Positions 1 to 9,900 of a DNA stretch of 64,000 nucleotides are shown piece after piece. A program made the translations under genes and the position numbers. Under the pieces are notes generated by a model that was not told the DNA's origin, did no database searches, and was given only the letters and a program-made list of their open reading frames with translations. This DNA comes from Cognatiyoonia sediminum (GTDB taxonomy: Bacteria > Pseudomonadota > Alphaproteobacteria > Rhodobacterales > Rhodobacteraceae): contig NZ_FQXB01000002.1 of the NCBI RefSeq assembly GCF_900129845.1, positions 186,001 through 250,000 on the forward strand, written 5' to 3'. Numbering within the stretch: position 1 is the first letter of the stretch; each line of letters opens with the position of its first letter.

Positions 1-290
1 ACAGCCGCAATTGGACGCCCCGGTAAGGCCGCATCGACCTTATCAACAGCCTCTTGCCGCGACGGCCATTTGAATTGCCGAATGCCCCAAACCAAAGCAC
101 CAACAAGGGCCAAAAAAACGACAACAAAGAAGGTCCAAAGACCCTCCAATGACATGGTCTCATGCCAGCCGAACAAAATCGGGGCGAGGCCGACGAAAAT
201 CACCGACCAAAGCGGCCAAAACGCCCGCACCACCTGCTCGGCCATCATGCCGAAACGGGTCAACGCGACAGGGCGCTTTAAGTGCTGCAT
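1..290 (-). CDS. TIGR02302/DUF4175 family membrane protein (N-terminal part)
   Basis: The frame is open from an ATG at 290 leftward to the window edge, giving the first 96 residues of a protein that continues outside. After MQHLKRPVALTR there are two hydrophobic stretches (about residues 25-42 and 50-66), as expected for the membrane-anchored N-terminus of the large DUF4175 proteins of Alphaproteobacteria. Immediate downstream position after lysA on the same strand (48 nt from the lysA stop) is the usual Rhodobacterales gene order and is the main reason for the family call. Function of this family is unknown; I infer a cell-envelope role only from the membrane segments. Confidence 0.7.
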   Translation of the reverse strand, partial: MQHLKRPVALTRFGMMAEQVVRAFWPLWSVIFVGLAPILFGWHETMSLEGLWTFFVVVFLALVGALVWGIRQFKWPSRQEAVDKVDAALPGRPIAA

Positions 291-338
291 CTGATCAGGA
301 TGCTGGGTCAGGAAATCTCTCCACTCAGGGCCAGTGAA

Positions 339-1604
339 TCATAGCCACTCTGGTAAGGTATCCCGAGCAATCATTTCGTCAAAGGTCGGACGTGGGCGAA
401 TAACCGCAAATTGATCACCATGAACCAAAACCTCTGGGATCAATGGCCGCGAGTTATATTCCGACGCCATCACCGCGCCATAGGCTCCCGCCGAGCGGAA
501 GGCGATCAGATCATCCGATTCAACAGCCGCCATGGTCCGGCCCTTGGCAAAAGTGTCCCCGCTTTCGCAGACAGGCCCAACAATGTCATAGGTCGCAGGT
601 TCCGCCCCGACCTCTGGCTCAACCACCGGCACAATATCATGATGCGCCTCATACATCGCAGGACGGATGAGATCATTCATCGCACCATCGATGATCAGGA
701 ACTTCCGATCCTCACCCTCTTTGACGTAAATCACCTTGCTGACCATCAGCCCCGCGTTGCCGGAAATCAGCCGCCCCGGCTCTATCTCCACCTCGCAACC
801 CAGATGCCCCACCGTGCGCTTGATCAGCGCACCGTAATCCATCGGCAATGGCGGTGCTTCATTCGAGCGGGCATAAGGAATGCCCAAACCGCCGCCCAAA
901 TCTAGACGCGTGATCTCATGACCATCCGCGCGCAGAACCTCAGTCAACTCCGCGACCTTCTGATAGGCCAGCTCAAACGGTTCCAATTCGGTCAGTTGAG
1001 ACCCGATATGCACATCGATCCCGATCACCTTCAGCCCGGGAAGCTCCGCCGCCATCGCGTAAACCTCACGCGCGCGACTGATCGGGATGCCAAACTTATT
1101 CTCTGACTTCCCTGTCGCGATCTTGGCATGCGTCTTGGCATCCACATCAGGATTCACCCGCACCGTGATCGGGGTCACGACTCCCAACTCGCTCGCCACG
1201 CGACTGAGGACCAACATCTCTGGCTCGCTCTCGACATTGAACTGCCGAATGCCGCCTTCCAGCGCGATCCGCATCTCTTCGGCGGTCTTGCCGACGCCAG
1301 AAAACACGATCTTCTCACCGGGAACTCCAGCCGCTTTCGCCCGCATGTATTCCCCGACGGAGACCACATCCATACCTGCGCCAGCGTCTGCCAAGACCTT
1401 CAAAACCGCCTGATTGCTTAACGACTTCATCGCAAAACAAACAAGATGATCGAGACCCTCTAGAGCGTCATCAAACAGTTTGAAATGCCGCTGCAACGTC
1501 GCCGTGGAGTAGACATAGAACGGAGTCCCGACTGCCGCGGCAATCTCCGCCACGGGCACGTCTTCGGCATGCAAAACGCCGTTTCGATATAAGAAATGGT
1601 CCAA
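339..1604 (-). CDS. lysA: Diaminopimelate decarboxylase
   Basis: Catalyses the last step of lysine synthesis, PLP-dependent decarboxylation of meso-diaminopimelate. The 421-residue product has the alanine-racemase-type barrel with the PLP lysine in FAMKS (Lys60), HIGSQ, the glycine-rich GGGLG phosphate-binding loop, EPGR, and the CESGD motif that supplies the second-subunit active-site cysteine. The open frame runs upstream to 1712, but the first 36 codons do not resemble the family. A TTG at 1604 with GGAG about 9 nt upstream gives the standard length and the usual DHFLYR start. It lies between a terminator at 1714-1736 and the TIGR02302 gene, with which it is probably cotranscribed. Confidence 0.95.
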   Translation of the reverse strand: MDHFLYRNGVLHAEDVPVAEIAAAVGTPFYVYSTATLQRHFKLFDDALEGLDHLVCFAMKSLSNQAVLKVLADAGAGMDVVSVGEYMRAKAAGVPGEKIVFSGVGKTAEEMRIALEGGIRQFNVESEPEMLVLSRVASELGVVTPITVRVNPDVDAKTHAKIATGKSENKFGIPISRAREVYAMAAELPGLKVIGIDVHIGSQLTELEPFELAYQKVAELTEVLRADGHEITRLDLGGGLGIPYARSNEAPPLPMDYGALIKRTVGHLGCEVEIEPGRLISGNAGLMVSKVIYVKEGEDRKFLIIDGAMNDLIRPAMYEAHHDIVPVVEPEVGAEPATYDIVGPVCESGDTFAKGRTMAAVESDDLIAFRSAGAYGAVMASEYNSRPLIPEVLVHGDQFAVIRPRPTFDEMIARDTLPEWL

Positions 1605-1713
1605 AGATACTGTCTCCGCGTCTTTCTGCCGGACCACATAACAGATCAGATCGAAACACCAACCCTTGTTAGGGCCGAATTCGAACCGCAATTGCTTGCC
1701 CTCAAGAAACAAA

Positions 1714-1736
1714 AAGCCCGACCAATGGCCGGGCTT
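1714..1736 (-). terminator. Rho-independent terminator of the VPLPA-CTERM gene
   Basis: A 10-bp stem (AAGCCCGACC / GGCCGGGCTT, one mismatch) with a 3-nt loop is followed on the minus strand by a T-run (complement of AAAAA at 1711-1715). It sits 27 nt after the stop of the gene at 1764 and upstream of lysA, so lysA needs its own promoter or readthrough. Confidence 0.8.
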
Positions 1737-1763
1737 AAGGAATTCTTTGCTATCTATCCCAGA

Positions 1764-2534
1764 CTAGCTGGCTTTTGCTTTCCGGCGCTTGACGTAAGCG
1801 GCAGCTCCAAAGGCGCTCAACAACAACAGCCCAGAGGCAGGTGTTGGAACAGGCGGCGGCGGGCTGCTGATCTTCGGATCGAACGAGGCGATTAAATCCC
1901 CTGTTGTATCTCCGTTTTCCTGCGTCAGAAAAGTACTGAAAGGCGTATCACCAATTTGGAAACCAACAATATTCAGGAAATACTCGAGACCACCGATCAT
2001 CACAGTCGGAGAAGACGTAAGCTGAACAGTTGCTTCGACCTGATCTGCACATCCATTTACGTTCACACCAACTCCGTTAGTCAAATTATCGTCATTGGCA
2101 AATTGGCAGGGATCAGCTGAGTTCAATGTCTCTGTGTGAGTGAATTCGAAACTTGCCTCAATTATTCCAGCCCCGTCGACATCGATTTCGACCATCAATA
2201 TTGCGGTTTCCAAGGTCGGTCGAAGGATCGGACGATTTTCATGAGTAAACGTGCCCAAAACGAATTCCGTTTCTGGCGCTAAACCCACAACACCGTCCAC
2301 GCCATTGACGATATACGCGGATTGGCCTCCGTCCTTGAATTCCTCTCCCCAGCTAATACGGTTCGTTCCAACGCCATCAGCCTGAGTTTCACCCTCTGAG
2401 TCTGCATACTCAAGGGTTGCGGAACTCCAATAGGCAGTAACATCATTAATATTAATGGTAGCTGCTGAAGCAGCACCAGAAGATATAATGAAGGCCGCCC
2501 CAAATAGCCCAGATTTCAACGATTTACTAAACAC
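1764..2534 (-). CDS. VPLPA-CTERM sorting-domain surface protein
   Basis: Predicted exported protein with an N-terminal signal peptide (KSLKSGLFGAAFIISSGAASA) and a C-terminal tail of the PEP/VPLPA-CTERM type: VPTPASG, a hydrophobic stretch LLLLSAFGAAAYV and the basic end KRRKAK. Such tails are recognised and cleaved by an exosortase, which is not encoded in this window. The middle part is beta-rich with no domain I recognise and contains two cysteine-bearing segments. The start is uncertain: GTG at 2534, 2543 or 2546 places the signal peptide at the N-terminus but none has a clear ribosome binding site; the frame stays open to a GTG at 2618. Followed by its own terminator, preceded by an unusual repeat-rich region (2570-2681). 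Confidence 0.8.
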   Translation of the reverse strand: MFSKSLKSGLFGAAFIISSGAASAATININDVTAYWSSATLEYADSEGETQADGVGTNRISWGEEFKDGGQSAYIVNGVDGVVGLAPETEFVLGTFTHENRPILRPTLETAILMVEIDVDGAGIIEASFEFTHTETLNSADPCQFANDDNLTNGVGVNVNGCADQVEATVQLTSSPTVMIGGLEYFLNIVGFQIGDTPFSTFLTQENGDTTGDLIASFDPKISSPPPPVPTPASGLLLLSAFGAAAYVKRRKAKAS

Positions 2535-2569
2535 AACATGCACCACGCAATTTCGTTTATTACTCAGCA

Positions 2570-2681
2570 ATTTGCCCAAATTTGCCGTCAAAACGCTGTA
2601 GATGACGCCTTTCGACACTCTGAACTTGAGTTCATATACGACGGCAAAACGGCAAATACAACATTTCGCCGTATCTTTGCC
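2570..2681 (-). promoter_or_regulatory. Array of TTTGCC/GGCAAA boxes upstream of the VPLPA-CTERM gene
   Basis: Two arms in inverted orientation, 2570-2589 (ATTTGCCCAAATTTGCCGTC) and 2640-2657 (GACGGCAAAACGGCAAAT), each contain two copies of a TTTGCC(GT) box. Further related boxes occur at 2664-2671 (TTTCGCCG) and 2676-2681 (TTTGCC). This is either an operator array or a long hairpin in the leader RNA. No regulator is known to me for this motif. Confidence 0.5.
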
Positions 2682-2749
2682 TCATTTTGGACATTATTGT
2701 GATTAGCCGCCTTTATTGTCCCCGCAATCGAGACAATTGGTGCGAATAT

Positions 2750-3049
2750 TTACCTTGATCGCAGGAAAAGATACAAAGGCAACCCACAACTCACCCCAAT
2801 ACAGAAAGTTGCGGGGATGGCGATCAGATCCAGCCATGTGCGCCGCTGGATCACCTCGTAGATGATCCAAATCGTCAGCGTCACTGCCGCAATGGTCAGG
2901 TCCCAAACCAATCCACTGGTTGCGGCGTTCACGTGCCAGGCGTCCACCATCGCCATAATGTCGTAGCCGTTCTCGTTGAACCACCGGATGAAGTAATACA
3001 TCGGATGGATGGCGCCCCAGATCGCTAGAGCGAGAAAAACCCAGCGCAT
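2750..3049 (-). CDS. DUF2834 family small membrane protein
   Basis: A 99-residue protein with three hydrophobic segments (about residues 2-22, 45-65 and 72-94) and the WGAIHPMYYF stretch near the N-terminus, matching DUF2834. Function unknown. It starts 2 nt after the stop of the small lipoprotein gene, so it is the last gene of the argH - lipoprotein - DUF2834 operon on the minus strand. Confidence 0.8.
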   Translation of the reverse strand: MRWVFLALAIWGAIHPMYYFIRWFNENGYDIMAMVDAWHVNAATSGLVWDLTIAAVTLTIWIIYEVIQRRTWLDLIAIPATFCIGVSCGLPLYLFLRSR

Positions 3050-3051
3050 CT

Positions 3052-3225
3052 TTAGAAGCCTACCGACACGGTTACCGGCCCGTTCGTCGCGCCGACATTC
3101 GCGCTTGTCGAGACCCCATTCGTACCAATGCTAACGCCAACATCTGCTGTCGGACGGATTGGATCGCTTTGCGCCCCGCACGATGCAAGCGTCGCTATCA
3201 GTCCAAGTGCCATAAATGATTTCAT
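3052..3225 (-). CDS. Small lipoprotein encoded after argH
   Basis: A 57-residue precursor starting [16 protein letters not shown], with lipobox LASC at residues 13-16; the mature part is about 42 residues, rich in Gly/Val/Thr/Ser. The ATG at 3225 overlaps the argH stop (ATGA) and has AGGAG 9 nt upstream, inside the argH coding region, so translation is probably coupled. Small lipoproteins in this position are common in Rhodobacterales; function unknown. Confidence 0.8.
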   Translation of the reverse strand: MKSFMALGLIATLASCGAQSDPIRPTADVGVSIGTNGVSTSANVGATNGPVTVSVGF

Positions 3226-4610
3226 CCCAAATGCTCCTTCCAAGCCGCGATTTGCTTGCGCACTTCAGATGGGGCGGTTCCGCCGAAACTGGTCCGAGAG
3301 GCAACGGAGTTTTCAACACCGAGCACTTCAAACACGGCTTCTGTGATCTCTGCATGAACCGATTGGATATCGTCCAAGCTCAGATCAGGCAGATCGACAC
3401 CCTTTCCTTCTGCCAAGGCCACAAGCGACCCCGTCACGTGATGCGCATCGCGGAAAGGTAGCCCGAGTTCGCGCACGAGCCAGTCTGCTAAATCGGTAGC
3501 CGTCGAAAATCCGCTTGCAGCTGCGATTTTCAAGTTCTCCGGCTGGGCCGACATATCGCCGACCATGCCGGTTAGCGCTGCAAAGGCTAGCATCAAGTTA
3601 TCGGCTGCATCAAAGACCTGTTCTTTGTCTTCCTGCATGTCCTTGGAATAGGTTAGCGGCAAGCCTTTCATGACGGTCATCAAGGCGACATTGGCCCCAA
3701 AGATCCGTCCGATCTTGGCGCGGATCAGTTCGGCAGCATCAGGGTTCCGTTTCTGCGGCATGATCGACGATCCGGTGGACCATCTGTCTGACATCTTCAC
3801 AAACCGAAATTGCGCAGAAGACCAGATCACCAGCTCCTCAGCCAGACGGCTCATATGCATCGCGCAGATGCTTGAAGCCGCTAGAAACTCCAATGCGAAA
3901 TCGCGGTCAGACACCGCATCCAAAGAATTCGGCATCGGGCCATCGAAACCCAAAGCTTCGGCAGTTGCATGACGATCAATCAGGAAGGACGTTCCGGCCA
4001 AGGCCGCCGCACCCAAAGGCGACAGATTCATCCGCCGCCGCGCATCTGCAAAACGTGACCGATCGCGAGCGAACATTTCGACATAGGCCATCATGTGATG
4101 GCCCCACGTCACCGGCTGCGCCGTTTGCAAATGCGTGAAACCAGGCATGACCCAATCGGCACCTTGCTCCGCCTGACCGATCAGAGCTTCGATCAACGCT
4201 TTCAGCGCCGTATCCACCGCATCACATTGATCCCGCACCCAGAGCCGGAAGTCGACGGCGACCTGGTCGTTCCGGCTGCGCGCTGTGTGTAAGCGGCCTG
4301 CGGGTTCGCCGACAATCTCTTTCAAACGCGCCTCAACATTCATGTGGATGTCTTCCAAGGCGGTCGAGAATGGAAATTCCCCGGTTTCAATCTCTGACAA
4401 GACCGTGAGGAGACCTTCACGAATGGCCTCGGCATCTTTATCCGTAATGATGCCTTGTGCAGCCAACATGGCGGCATGAGCGCGTGAACCTGCGATGTCC
4501 TGAGCGGCCAGTCGTTGATCAAAGCCAATCGAGGCGTTAATCGCCTCCATGATGGCATCTGGTCCGGCGGCGAACCGCCCGCCCCACATCGTGTTTGCGG
4601 TCTTGGTCAT
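3222..4610 (-). CDS. argH: Argininosuccinate lyase
   Basis: Splits argininosuccinate into arginine and fumarate in the cytoplasm, the last step of arginine synthesis. The 462-residue product carries the fumarase/aspartase superfamily signature [11 protein letters not shown] (about residues 280-290), the upstream TARSRNDQV motif and HTHLQ-like FTHLQTAQP, and has the normal family length. It is divergent from the thioredoxin-like gene with only 12 nt between start codons, so the two promoters must lie inside the opposite genes or the genes depend on overlapping elements. Confidence 0.97.
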   Translation of the reverse strand: MTKTANTMWGGRFAAGPDAIMEAINASIGFDQRLAAQDIAGSRAHAAMLAAQGIITDKDAEAIREGLLTVLSEIETGEFPFSTALEDIHMNVEARLKEIVGEPAGRLHTARSRNDQVAVDFRLWVRDQCDAVDTALKALIEALIGQAEQGADWVMPGFTHLQTAQPVTWGHHMMAYVEMFARDRSRFADARRRMNLSPLGAAALAGTSFLIDRHATAEALGFDGPMPNSLDAVSDRDFALEFLAASSICAMHMSRLAEELVIWSSAQFRFVKMSDRWSTGSSIMPQKRNPDAAELIRAKIGRIFGANVALMTVMKGLPLTYSKDMQEDKEQVFDAADNLMLAFAALTGMVGDMSAQPENLKIAAASGFSTATDLADWLVRELGLPFRDAHHVTGSLVALAEGKGVDLPDLSLDDIQSVHAEITEAVFEVLGVENSVASRTSFGGTAPSEVRKQIAAWKEHLG

Positions 4611-4622
4611 AAAGGAAACCCT

Positions 4623-5183
4623 ATGGGATATTTGAAGTCAGCTCTGCTTTACCTAAGCCTTGGCGTGCTTGCAAACAGCGCTGTTGCCAATACCGCCGAC
4701 CTAGAGGCGATGCGCGAAGGCGATATGCGCAAGCTGACTTTTCACAGCGACCCTTTGGAAGGGTCCGACGTGCCGTTCCTGCATGAGGACGGATCCGAAA
4801 TGACGCTCGCAGATTATGAAGGGAAGCATATCGTCTTGAACTTCTGGGCCACGTGGTGCGCGCCGTGCCGCAAGGAGATGCCTGGGCTATCAGAGCTTCA
4901 GGAAGAACTGGGCGGGGATGACTTTGCTGTTGTGACGATCGCGACAGGCCGCAACCCAAGGCCAGCTATGGAAGCGTTCTTTGACGAGATCGGCGTCGAC
5001 AACCTTCCTTTGCACAGTGATGAACGGCAGAACCTTGCGCGGAGCCTTGGAGTTCTGGGCTTGCCCGTGACGATGATCCTTGATCCTGAAGGCAACGAAG
5101 TGGCGCGTTTGCAAGGCGATGCTGAATGGAACAGTCAAAGCGCGAAAGACATCTTAGCCGCTCTCACATCAGCAAATTCTTAA
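4623..5183 (+). CDS. TlpA-family periplasmic thiol:disulfide oxidoreductase
   Basis: A 186-residue exported thioredoxin-fold protein. After an N-terminal signal peptide (hydrophobic residues 6-22) comes a TlpA/ResA-like domain with the redox motif WCAPC (Cys79, Cys82) and the cis-proline loop GLPVT. The family reduces disulfides in periplasmic partners, often during cytochrome c maturation; the partner here is unknown. The frame is open upstream to 4515 but ATG at 4623 with AAGGA at 4612-4616 gives a clean signal peptide. Divergent tlpA/argH arrangement is usual in the order. Confidence 0.9.
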   Translation: MGYLKSALLYLSLGVLANSAVANTADLEAMREGDMRKLTFHSDPLEGSDVPFLHEDGSEMTLADYEGKHIVLNFWATWCAPCRKEMPGLSELQEELGGDDFAVVTIATGRNPRPAMEAFFDEIGVDNLPLHSDERQNLARSLGVLGLPVTMILDPEGNEVARLQGDAEWNSQSAKDILAALTSANS

Positions 5184-5197
5184 CGCATGAGTAATGA

Positions 5198-5212
5198 GTT
5201 TCGCTGCGAAAC
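5198..5212. terminator. Possible weak bidirectional terminator
   Basis: GTTTCG-CTG-CGAAAC, a 6-bp stem with a 3-nt loop, lies between the convergent tlpA-like and yqgE genes. There is no clear T-run on either side, so termination is only a guess from position. Confidence 0.3.
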
Positions 5213-5219
5213 CAATGGG

Positions 5220-5789
5220 TTATGCGCGACCTCCGCTTGCGGAAAGCAGGAGTGGATCGATCCCTAAGACCTTCAAAGCGGCTTGCCATTTATGCTCATT
5301 CGCGCGTCCGAACAGGATGTCGTTGCGGGCGTCGCAGACAAGCCAGCCATTTTCAGCGATTTCACCTTCCAACTGCCCTGGGGCCCAGCCCGCGTAGCCA
5401 AGAGCGAGCATCGATGTCACCGGCCCTTCGCCTTTTGCGATGTCTTCCAGCACGTCCAAGGTCGCAGTCATGCCGATGCCGTCGTCCACTTCCATTGTAC
5501 CTTCGTCGGACCGATAGTCCGTTGTGTGCAGGACAAAGCCACGCGACATCTCAACCGGTCCGCCAAAATGCACCCGAATATCGCGGACCCCTTCGGTTTT
5601 GGTGATATTGAGTTGTTCTAACAAGTTCCCAAATCGGACCTTTGGTTGAGGCTTGTTCACGATTAGCCCCATCGCACCTTCATCCGAATGCGCACACATA
5701 TAGACCACGCTTTGCGAGAACCGTGGATCGGTCATGTCGGGCATCGCTATGAGAAGCTTGCCGGATAGGTCTGAATTGATCTCTACCAT
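5220..5789 (-). CDS. YqgE/AlgH family protein (DUF179)
   Basis: 189 residues with the family start SGKLLIAMPDM, DPRFSQSVVYMCAH and the GYAGWAPGQLE motif near the C-terminus; normal length. The family has a single alpha/beta domain and no firmly established biochemical activity. The frame extends to a GTG at 5813, but the ATG at 5789 fits homologue length better; a GGAG lies too close (2 nt) to this ATG to be convincing, so the start remains open. Confidence 0.9.
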   Translation of the reverse strand: MVEINSDLSGKLLIAMPDMTDPRFSQSVVYMCAHSDEGAMGLIVNKPQPKVRFGNLLEQLNITKTEGVRDIRVHFGGPVEMSRGFVLHTTDYRSDEGTMEVDDGIGMTATLDVLEDIAKGEGPVTSMLALGYAGWAPGQLEGEIAENGWLVCDARNDILFGRANEHKWQAALKVLGIDPLLLSASGGRA

Positions 5790-5895
5790 GGCTCCAAGAT
5801 GTGCCTGCTTCACAAGATGTGCAAGGGGAACACGGCTGCGTCATATCGCTGTAACGTGACTTTCTATTACATCCATTCTGTTTAACTAAAAGCTG

Positions 5896-6693
5896 ATGAA
5901 AAAACTTGCGCTCACGATTCTCGTCTCTTGTCTGGCAACAACTGCGATCTCTCAAAATATGGACGAGATCGCGGATCTAGAGGTGTTGCCGGGTTGGCGG
6001 ACGGCGGACGGGAGCCATATGGCCGGTCTGCGGATCACCCTAGCCCCCGGTTGGAAAACCTATTGGCGTGCTCCGGGTGACGGCGGCATTCCCATGCAGT
6101 TCAACTTGACTGGGTCAGAGAACCTAGACGGCGCCGAGTTTCGTTGGCCGACCCCAGAAGTCTTCTACCAAAGTGGTTTACGTTCCGTTGGCTATACGGA
6201 CGGTGTGGTTATTCCGATGGTCATCTCCCCTGACGACCGCTCGGATGACATTTCTGTTTCAGGGCAAGTGACGATTGGCGTTTGCGAAGAGATTTGTGTG
6301 CCGATGACATTTGACGTCACGGCCATTTTGCCACCACAAGGTCAGCGCGACGGGTCGATTGTTGCGGCCTTGGTGGATCGGCCCGAAACGGCGCAAGAGG
6401 CCGGTGTGACTGCGGCAACGTGCCGTTTGGTGCCAACGAATAACGGCTTTGAGATCACTACTCAAGTTTCGATGCCCGGTTTGCGGGGGAATGAGGAAGT
6501 GGTGATTGAGACCGCTGATCCTTCTGTCTGGGTGTCTGAGCCGGATGTCAGTATTTCTGGCGGTCAGATCACGGCTGTATCTGATCTCGTTCCTATGGGC
6601 ACGGGCGGCTTTGCCCTTGATCGGTCGGGGGTTCGGATCACGATCCTCGGCAACGGCCGCGCGATTGACGTTCAGGGGTGCACCGGCGGTTAG
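5896..6693 (+). CDS. Periplasmic DsbD N-terminal-domain protein
   Basis: 265 residues with a signal peptide (MKKLALTILVSCLATTAISQ). The body matches the alpha domain of thiol:disulfide interchange protein DsbD: LAPGWKTYWRAPGDGG, then the cysteine pair in VCEEICVP (about residues 130-134), the pair that in DsbD alpha receives electrons from the membrane domain. No membrane domain or C-terminal thioredoxin domain follows, so it is a stand-alone periplasmic domain. Two more cysteines lie at TAATC and at the C-terminus (VQGC). A role in disulfide reduction is inferred from the family only. Confidence 0.85.
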   Translation: MKKLALTILVSCLATTAISQNMDEIADLEVLPGWRTADGSHMAGLRITLAPGWKTYWRAPGDGGIPMQFNLTGSENLDGAEFRWPTPEVFYQSGLRSVGYTDGVVIPMVISPDDRSDDISVSGQVTIGVCEEICVPMTFDVTAILPPQGQRDGSIVAALVDRPETAQEAGVTAATCRLVPTNNGFEITTQVSMPGLRGNEEVVIETADPSVWVSEPDVSISGGQITAVSDLVPMGTGGFALDRSGVRITILGNGRAIDVQGCTGG

Positions 6694-6752
6694 AGCCGCG
6701 GCTGGTCCCTCGGCAAAAGAATACCAAACGTTGAATACGTCGCTAAACACGA

Positions 6753-6897
6753 GGTTCGCGCCCGAACCCGAGGGCGGCTTCGATTTTGCACGGAATGCAC
6801 AGCAAAGCGCTGAGGTCCCAGCTTTTTGCAGACCTCCCTGTTTCGCGCCCGCCCTGGGGGGCGGGGCCGGGCGCGAACCGGATCGCGGGCGATCCGG
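6753..6897. repeat. Structured intergenic repeat, copy 1
   Basis: 145-nt element between convergent genes. Outer arms 6753-6764 and 6868-6879 (GGTTCGCGCCCG / CGGGCGCGAACC) are perfectly complementary; inside is a 7-bp hairpin 6848-6854/6859-6865 (CCCGCCC / GGGCGGG, loop TGGG); immediately outside the right arm is a 9-bp hairpin 6878-6897 (CCGGATCGC-GG-GCGATCCGG). The middle ~70 nt is less conserved. A second copy with the same layout and length is at 24091-24236. I know no named family for it. Confidence 0.85.
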
Positions 6898-6914
6898 TGG
6901 CAAAACTTAACGCA

Positions 6915-9900
6915 TCACGCTCGCCGCCGGGCGATTGCAAAGCCGAGGCTGCTGATCACATAGATGGCAATCAGAATGACAGCGACAGCTGCGATGTAGA
7001 CCGCGAAGGCAGGCCAAATGCCGCCGTAGAGCATTGGTAAGGCCGCTGCGAGCGCGGGAAGCGGCGCGCCTGTTACCAAGATCGGCCCTACGATTGCTGC
7101 GAACAAGCCAACAACAGCGAGTAAACCTAACGTAGCGGGTAGCGTCATTGCTAGTCTGCGCCCGCGCATCGCGCGACGGACGGTGCGGAACTGGCGTGAA
7201 ACGTCGAATTGCAACGCCATGAGCGATGGGACAACGAAGAGAACCAGCACCATGCCAAAGCCGAGGCCGTAAACGAGCGTCACGACAGTTGGTTTGAGGA
7301 ATTCAGCCTGGTTGGAGCCTTCGTAGAGCAGTGGCATGAGGCCGAGGACTGTGGTGAGCGTTGTCAGAAGCACCGGTCTGAGGCGATCAGACGCGCCATC
7401 GATGATGGCTGGGAAGAGCCCGCGTTCTTCGGCGTATTCGTCAATTGTCGTAACAAGCACGATGGAATCGTTGATCACGATCCCCACCATTCCGATCAGG
7501 CCAACGACAGTGAAGAGACTCATCGGGATGTTCCATACGTTGTGGCCATAGATTGTCCCGACCAGCCCAAAGGGAATGATCGCCATGACAACCAAGGGCC
7601 GCGTCCAGCTCCCGAAAATCCATGCGAGTGACAGGAAGATACCGGCAAGGACAAGGACTAAGCCGGTGCGTGCGTCGGCGAGGAATTGGCGTTCCTGTTC
7701 GCTTTGGCCACCCAGTTGGGATTCAATGCCGTAGCTGGTTTCAAGTTCGGGCAAAATCGTTTCGTTGATGATCCGTTGGATTTCTACGGCGCGATCGGCG
7801 TCTTCATCATCAAGGTCGCCTGTGACGGAGACCAGGGCGATGCCGTTTTCGCGTTGCACGGTGGAGAACCCAATTCGGCTTTGCACGGTCACGACATCGC
7901 CAAGCGGGACATAGGCACCGGAGCTTGTGCGGATCAGCATCCGGTCGAGGAAGTCTGCGGAGAGTTCATCGTCAGGCAATTCCACACGGATCGCGGCACT
8001 GCGCGGTCCATCTGGGTAAGTCGCCGCCTCAATCCCGCCGAGACGGGCGCGAAGGACGTTGCCTAGACCGTCGATATCGAGACCCAGCGCCTGACCCTGC
8101 GGTGTCAGTTCGAGCAACAGTTCCTCTTTGTCATAGGAAAGACTGTCTTCAAGGCCGCTGATTTCACCAAAGGGAGCGAGTTCTTGTTTCAACTCTTCTG
8201 CCGCGGCTTTCAGCGTGTCGGTGCTGGCCCCAAAGAGCTGGATCGCAAGGCTATCGCCGCCCGGGCCGCGGCCCCAACTGCGGAAGCTGACGGTTTCTGT
8301 CAGCGGGTGCTGGCGCACGCTTTCTTGCAGTTCGGCGACGAACGCAAAACTGGAATAGGGGCGGCTGTCGGCGTCGATCAATGAGATCGAGATTGAACCC
8401 AGCTGATCCGTATCTTTCTGTTCGGAGCCTGCGATTGCACGCCCTGCGTTGCCGCCAACCTCGGCTACGACAAACTCCAGAGGGTTGGTTCCATAGCGTT
8501 CTTCGTATTGCGCGCCGAGTTCTTCAGTCGCGCGTTGCATTTCGCGCATCATTTCAAGGCTGTCTTCGCGGGTCGCTGTGGGCAGCATGGCGAAGTTGCC
8601 AGTGACTTGGCCCTGCTCAGGTGCGTTGAAGAAACGCCACTGAACATCGCCGCGCACAAAGACGGCGATTTGGCTGGCGAGGATCAGGATCACACCGGCG
8701 ACGACCGGATAACGGGCCCAGATCACACCGGCCATGAAGGGGCGGAAGACCGTGCGGCGGAACCAGTCAAAGCCGCGGTTGAAGGTGCGAGACGGCCAAT
8801 CGTACCAATGGTCTTTCTTGCTATGTACCATCGACTTGGCGAGGTGGTGCGGCAAGATCAGGAAGCATTCCATCAGAGAGGCGATCAGGACGATGATCAC
8901 CGTGAAGGGGATATCGGCGATGAGGGAACCGAACCGACCGCCAATCGCGACAAGACCAAAGAAAGCGATAATCGTGGTGAGCGTCGCCGAGAAGACGGGG
9001 CTGAACATGCGTTGGGCTGCACGTTCGGCGGCGACGACGGGGTCTTCGCCCAATTGTCGCACGCGGAAATCTGCGTGCTCGCCGACGACGATGGCGTCAT
9101 CAACAACGATGCCGAGGGTAATGATCAGGGCGAAGAGCGAGATCATGTTGATCGTTACACCGGCCAGATACATCATCCCGATGGCTGCGAACATCGCGGC
9201 GGGGATACCGGCGGCCACCCAGAACGCCGTACGTGCGTTGAGGAATAAGAAGAGCAGCATCATCACCAGCCCAAGGCCCATCAGGCCGTTATCGAGCAAA
9301 ATGTTAAGACGACCACTGATCGCGTCGGCCAGCGTATTGACAAGCTCGACCTTGGTGCCTGCGGGAAGCGTTGCTTGAAGTTCTTGCGCGACCTCTTCCA
9401 CAGTGGCCTGAAGACGAATCGCATCGCCTGCCGCATCGCGGTTGACGCGCATTTGCACAGCCGGATTTTCACCCACGTAGTAAGCTCTGTCTCGGTCGAC
9501 GCCTTCGGTAACAACGCGAGCCACGTCGCCAATCAGAAGTTTTGAGCCGTCAGGGTTTGAACGCAAAACAATGGATTCAATGTCGTCAGCCGACCGTTTC
9601 GCGACACCGGTTCGAACACGGGTGTTGCCTGAAACGTCTCCCGCTGGGTCGGCATTTACCTCCGCCGCGATGCGCGATGCGATTTCGGCGAGGCCGATGT
9701 CATATTTGATCAGCGAGGTTGAGGGAACTTCGACAACTGTGGAGGGGGCAGCGACACCTCTGATCACTGTTTGTGTGACACCTTCGGCGAAAAGCCGTGT
9801 GACAAGCTCATCTGCAAAACGGCCCAATTGCTCAATGCCGACTGGGCCGGTGATGACGACATCTGTGACGCGGTCGCTCCAACCGCCGCTGCGGATTTCT

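Noticed and set aside
1605-1712. N-terminal extension of lysA
   Set aside because: The 36 additional codons do not resemble lysA and include the terminator region; the TTG at 1604 gives the standard length with a ribosome binding site.
6506-6910. 134-codon plus-strand frame running through the structured repeat
   Set aside because: It overlaps the end of the DsbD-domain gene in another frame and then reads through the palindromic element; composition is Arg/Ala/Gly-rich and not protein-like.
8508-9248. 246-codon plus-strand open frame antisense to the RND pump gene
   Set aside because: Highly charged, repetitive His/Asp/Glu composition is the mirror of the pump's coding frame; no ribosome binding site or homology. 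The same applies to 9571-10302.
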